Assembly (NCBI GenBank): GCA_020345945.1
Contig: CP070773.1
Coordinates: 552,266-560,920 of the forward strand
Length of the DNA stretch: 8,655 nt
DNA from: Candidatus Bathyarchaeota archaeon
GTDB taxonomy: Archaea; Thermoproteota; Bathyarchaeia; RBG-16-48-13; GCA-020345945
Reading direction: 5' to 3'
The translations under genes and the position numbers were made by a program. Below are positions 6,429-8,655 of the stretch, in pieces; the first letter of the stretch is position 1, and each line of letters starts with the position of its first letter. The notes under the pieces are model-generated. The model searched no databases, had not been told where the DNA came from, and worked only from the letters and a program-made list of their open reading frames with translations.

Positions 6429-6445
6429 AGATTCTACCAGAATCT
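6429..6445. promoter_or_regulatory. Second inverted repeat, upstream of the winged-helix gene promoter
   Basis: AGATTCT (6429-6435) and AGAATCT (6439-6445) are perfect 7-bp arms around ACC. It begins 11 bases after the first repeat and ends 6 bases before the TATA-like ATTTATT on the + strand, so it could serve as an operator or activator site for the winged-helix gene. Its sequence differs from the first repeat. Confidence 0.45.
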
Positions 6446-6451
6446 CAACCG

Positions 6452-6458
6452 ATTTATT
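6452..6458 (+). promoter_or_regulatory. Candidate TATA box of the winged-helix regulator gene
   Basis: ATTTATT on the + strand would place the transcript start near 6480-6485, leaving a leader of about 30 bases that includes the GGTGGAG ribosome binding site at 6499-6505. Confidence 0.4.
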
Positions 6459-6515
6459 CCACTATCAGCCAGTAGAATCCACATCCTCTTCCAGCATAGG
6501 TGGAGCCCTGCATCG

Positions 6516-6809
6516 ATGTCTTCCCCCTCGCGTCATCTTAAGTATCTGCTTGGATGGTTGATTGCAGGCACAAGAGGCGGCGTTACCCGCGCTAGGATAA
6601 TTGAAGCATTGAGGGAGAGACCGCAGAATGCAAACCAATTGACGACCCTGATTGAGATGGACTATAGGACGATACGACATCACCTTGAGGTCCTAGAGAA
6701 GAATCGATTGATTGTCTCTGCGGGTGATAGATACGGGAAGACGTACTTCTTAGGTCCAGAACTGGAGGAGAATTACATGCTATTTGAAGAGATTCTGAAG
6801 AGAATTTGA
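6516..6809 (+). CDS. Winged helix-turn-helix (ArsR-like) transcriptional regulator
   Basis: 97 residues from the ATG at 6516. The reading frame stays open upstream to 6330, but GGTGGAG at 6499-6505 and the loss of protein-like character before residue 1 favour this start. The fold is a compact winged helix: helix RARIIEALRERP (about 25-36), NANQLTTLIE (38-47), recognition helix YRTIRHHLEVLEKNRLI (about 50-66), and a wing with the YGKTYFLG strand (73-80), which matches ArsR-type archaeal regulators. No effector domain or metal-binding cysteines are present, so it senses through its partner or not at all. It is divergent to the MacB-like operon, with two inverted repeats between them, and 39 bases ahead of a four-helix membrane protein in the same direction. 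Small archaeal wHTH genes are often paired with such membrane proteins. The target is probably its own promoter and perhaps the divergent operon (inference). Confidence 0.82.
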   Translation: MSSPSRHLKYLLGWLIAGTRGGVTRARIIEALRERPQNANQLTTLIEMDYRTIRHHLEVLEKNRLIVSAGDRYGKTYFLGPELEENYMLFEEILKRI

Positions 6810-6848
6810 AAAAGAAAGAAATAGGATGAATAATTGAGGGAGTCCTGT

Positions 6849-7277
6849 ATGAAAGAGAATACAAAAAGATGTCTGATACTGGCTATACTGGTGTTGACAG
6901 CCTTATCATTCGCGGCTTACGCCATCTCTACCTTTGAACCCCCCAAACACCCGCTGAGTATTAGACGAGTGCATGAGATGCCCGGAGATATTGAAATCTT
7001 CTATGCGGGGAAGACAATCATCTCAACCCTTAATTTAGCATTGATTACATTTCTTTTGGCTACGTACATTGACTTGTACAGGAAGGTGAAATCTGAGTTC
7101 ACGATCGCGTTGATGGTCTTCTCCGCAGTACTATTCCTCTATGCCCTTGCATCAAGCCCTATTCTGTATATGAGACTAGGGTTTCGGCCAGCAGGTCTCG
7201 GACCATTCGCAATCCTCCCAGACATCTTTTCATGCGTAGCTGTTAGTATATTGATCTATCTTAGTTTCAAGTACTGA
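6849..7277 (+). CDS. Four-helix membrane protein paired with the winged-helix regulator
   Basis: 142 residues from the ATG at 6849; GAGGGAG (6836-6842) lies 6 bases upstream, and this decides the start over an in-frame TTG at 6834. Hydrophobic segments at about 8-27, 53-75, 83-105 and 118-140 suggest four helices, with a loop of about 25 residues (28-52) after the first. No catalytic or metal-binding motif is visible. It resembles the small multi-helix proteins that archaea encode right after winged-helix regulators (DUF7521-like proteins in haloarchaea come to mind), but I cannot confirm membership. The gene follows the winged-helix gene by 39 bases, so one transcript is likely, and the pair may act as a membrane signal sensor plus regulator. 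CCGGTTGACCGG, a short palindrome at 7287-7298, follows the stop and could mark the end of the unit. Function is unknown. Confidence 0.7.
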   Translation: MKENTKRCLILAILVLTALSFAAYAISTFEPPKHPLSIRRVHEMPGDIEIFYAGKTIISTLNLALITFLLATYIDLYRKVKSEFTIALMVFSAVLFLYALASSPILYMRLGFRPAGLGPFAILPDIFSCVAVSILIYLSFKY

Positions 7278-7309
7278 AACGGTCTCCCGGTTGACCGGCA
7301 TGAACAACC

Positions 7310-7317
7310 TTTAAATG
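7310..7317 (+). promoter_or_regulatory. TATA box of the padR-ABC exporter operon
   Basis: CTTTAAAT is a good archaeal TATA element. The expected start, 22-27 bases downstream, falls at about 7336-7342, inside the 30-bp palindrome that begins at 7332. Confidence 0.6.
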
Positions 7318-7331
7318 GGGGGAGGCTCTTC

Positions 7332-7361
7332 AATATCGAATCCGATATCGGATTCGATATT
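7332..7361. promoter_or_regulatory. Perfect 30-bp palindrome, likely PadR operator
   Basis: The left half AATATCGAATCCGAT (7332-7346) is mirrored exactly by its complement in 7347-7361, with no spacer and no mismatch. The core element CGATAT (or its complement ATATCG) occurs three times: at each end and across the centre. It lies between the TATA box and the GGTGAT ribosome binding site (7365-7370) of the padR gene, over the expected transcript start. PadR proteins are dimers that repress their own operons from palindromes of this kind, so autoregulation by blocking initiation is the natural reading. In RNA the same sequence could fold into a near-loopless hairpin, but its position at the start point makes a DNA-level role more likely. 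Confidence 0.75.
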
Positions 7362-7370
7362 CAGGGTGAT

Positions 7371-7886
7371 ATGATGAGGCATCGAAAACATCCCCGCCCA
7401 CACAGAATGGGTCCACCCCGAGGTATGCTAAGGCATATAACTTTGCTGATACTCAGACAGCAACCCAAGTCAGGCAGCGAACTCATAGATGAGATAGAAC
7501 AGTACACTGACTGGAGACCCAGCCCCGGCAGTATCTATCCTATGTTGGCCCATCTCCAGGAAGACGGATTGATAAAGTCGCAGCCCGATCAGGATCCAAA
7601 CTTGAGAAGGTACACGCTCACAGAGGAGGGGAAAGGAGAGGTTGAAGAACAACTACTTTTTGATGCCCAGTTCAGAAGACGTACAAGGACTATAAGGAAG
7701 ATCTATTGGCGTCTCCACAGGAAGATGCCTGAGGCGGTCTACAACAGCTTCTCATCACTAATCAGCCAGATAGATGTATCCTCTCGTAATGCGATTGACG
7801 ATCCGGAAGGAAGACGCGTACTCATAGAGATGTTAGATAAAACCACTGAGAAGCTCAAATCCCTAGAGGAAACTTCCCATGAATGA
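7371..7886 (+). CDS. PadR-family transcriptional regulator
   Basis: 171 residues. A His/Arg/Pro-rich N-terminal tail (1-18) precedes the PadR winged helix: helix 1 MLRHITLLILRQQ (19-31), KSGSELIDEIEQYTDW (33-48), the PadR signature PSPGSIYPMLAHLQEDGLI (50-68), and wing RRYTLTEEGK (79-88). Residues 90-168 are helical, as expected for the C-terminal dimerisation domain, with an unusually basic patch RRRTRTIRKIYWR (102-114). GGTGAT directly abuts the first ATG (7371), so the second ATG at 7374, three bases away, may be the true start. PadR members such as LmrR bind multidrug ligands and repress ABC exporters. Here the stop overlaps the next gene's start by 8 bases (ATGAATGA), tying it to an ABC exporter, and a 30-bp palindrome covers the promoter. 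Self-repression and drug-induced release are inference from the family. Confidence 0.9.
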   Translation: MMRHRKHPRPHRMGPPRGMLRHITLLILRQQPKSGSELIDEIEQYTDWRPSPGSIYPMLAHLQEDGLIKSQPDQDPNLRRYTLTEEGKGEVEEQLLFDAQFRRRTRTIRKIYWRLHRKMPEAVYNSFSSLISQIDVSSRNAIDDPEGRRVLIEMLDKTTEKLKSLEETSHE

Positions 7887-8655
7887 TCTACGACGAATCC
7901 TCAACTATCTAAAGCCCTATGCAAAAGAGGCTATCCTGGCCACCATTCTTCTAGCTTTTGTCGTGGTGGCTGACTTATCCATTCCTCGACTTGTACAGGT
8001 CATAATTGATGAAGGCGTAGTTGAACGGGATGCGACCATCATCCTTAGAACCGGTTTCCTTATGATCGGAGCCAGTATCCTAAGCGCCCTATTCATGGTA
8101 GGCAACACTATCTATTCGGTCAAAGCATCCCGCGGACTGGAAGCCGATCTTCGTAAGAGTGTCTTCGAGAAGATCCAGTCTTTCAGCTTTGGTAATCTGG
8201 ACGATTTTACGACAGGACAATTATTGACAAGACTCACCAGCGATTTGAACCAGGTGAGGATTGTAGCCGTTCTAAGCCTTCGCATGTTGATTCGGGCACC
8301 TTTGATGTTCATCGGGAGTATAGGTATCATGTATGCCACCAACGCCACACTGACAAATACAATGTTGGCTCTCCTCCCAATCACCATGACACTTGTAGCT
8401 CTATTCATCCGAATTGTACAACCCCTCTTCAAGGCAGTTCAGGAACGCCTCGAATACTTGAACCAAGTGCTTCAAGAGAATCTTGTAGGAGTCAGGGTAG
8501 TGAAGGCTTTCGTGAGAAGGGACTACGAATTCACAAGATTTGACGGGGCGAATAAAGAGCTGTACAATAAGGCTGTTCGGGTCACCCAGTTACTCGGGAT
8601 CTTCTTCCCTCTGATCATGGCTTTGCTGAACCTAGGTACGGTTGCTCTTGTCTAC
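7879..8655 (+). CDS. ABCB/MsbA-type ABC exporter half-transporter, N-terminal part (cut by window end)
   Basis: 259 residues are visible and the frame is open to the window edge. This is an ABC exporter transmembrane domain: elbow MNDLRRILNYLKPY (1-14), TM1 (about 17-39), TM2 (about 54-77), the intracellular-loop segment EADLRKSVFEKIQSF and FGNLDDFTTGQLLTRLTSD (88-122) typical of this family, TM3 and TM4 (about 138-158, 163-181), the second coupling region ENLVGVRVVKAFVRRDYE (200-217) and TM5 starting near 237. The rest, including the ATPase domain, should follow. Members such as MsbA, LmrCD, BmrCD and YheIH export drugs or lipids. GAGGA (7866-7870) lies 8 bases before the ATG and the gene overlaps the padR stop, so the two are translationally coupled. 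A second half-transporter gene often follows in such operons; the window ends too soon to show it. Confidence 0.92.
   Translation, partial: MNDLRRILNYLKPYAKEAILATILLAFVVVADLSIPRLVQVIIDEGVVERDATIILRTGFLMIGASILSALFMVGNTIYSVKASRGLEADLRKSVFEKIQSFSFGNLDDFTTGQLLTRLTSDLNQVRIVAVLSLRMLIRAPLMFIGSIGIMYATNATLTNTMLALLPITMTLVALFIRIVQPLFKAVQERLEYLNQVLQENLVGVRVVKAFVRRDYEFTRFDGANKELYNKAVRVTQLLGIFFPLIMALLNLGTVALVY

Noticed and set aside
6330..6515. A 62-residue N-terminal extension of the winged-helix regulator.
   Set aside because: It covers the divergent promoter region and two inverted repeats, and the ribosome binding site points to the ATG at 6516.
7287..7298. CCGGTTGACCGG, a near-perfect 12-base palindrome after the four-helix protein gene.
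   Set aside because: Short arms with a 2-base centre and no T-run; it could be a minor site but does not stand on its own as a terminator or operator.
8112..8432. A 106-residue open frame on the - strand within the ABC exporter gene.
   Set aside because: It is a shadow of the clear exporter transmembrane domain on the + strand.
1..8655. CRISPR arrays, transposases, insertion-sequence ends, rRNA or complete tRNA genes.
   Set aside because: I looked for spaced direct repeats, transposase motifs and tRNA folds and saw none.

Overview
The window looks archaeal. It encodes an XPD/Rad3-type helicase with an iron-sulfur cysteine pattern and an RPA-like OB-fold protein, both typical of archaeal information processing. 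Several genes have T/A-rich TATA-like boxes 20-30 bases upstream of a plausible transcript start, GGTGAT- or GGAGG-type ribosome binding sites are common, and arginine is mostly AGA/AGG. I cannot name the species. The mix of OB-fold protein, XPD, MacB-type transporter, PadR regulators and small wHTH/membrane-protein pairs fits an uncultured TACK-type archaeon (for example Bathyarchaeia-like), but that is inference.

Left part (1-1850, + strand): an RPA-like OB-fold protein with an unrecognised N-terminal domain (55-702), a 60-residue basic protein with a degenerate zinc finger (903-1085), and a VTT/DedA (YqaA-like) membrane protein (1232-1837). A small hairpin lies where this block meets the convergent helicase gene.

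Middle (1964-3931, - strand): a 655-residue XPD-family helicase with an unusual N-terminal zinc ribbon, preceded by a 199-base leader/intergenic region that carries candidate promoters and a 12-codon micro-ORF with a strong Shine-Dalgarno.

Right-middle (4131-6331, - strand): a MacB/LolD-type ABC exporter cassette of ATPase and FtsX-like permease overlapping by 8 bases, led by a 49-residue membrane protein that aligns without gaps to the first transmembrane segment of the permease. Divergent from it (6516-7277, + strand) is a winged-helix regulator followed by a four-helix membrane protein. The divergent gap holds two perfect inverted repeats, one over each putative promoter.

Right end (7310-8655, + strand): a PadR regulator whose start region carries a perfect 30-bp palindrome, overlapping by 8 bases an ABCB/MsbA-type exporter half-transporter cut by the window edge. 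This resembles the LmrR-LmrCD logic of a PadR repressor controlling itself and a drug exporter. The right half therefore reads as two adjacent regulated export/stress cassettes. The strongest candidates for something undescribed are the 30-bp palindrome, the mini-FtsX protein, the twin inverted repeats in the divergent region, and the zinc-ribbon XPD.
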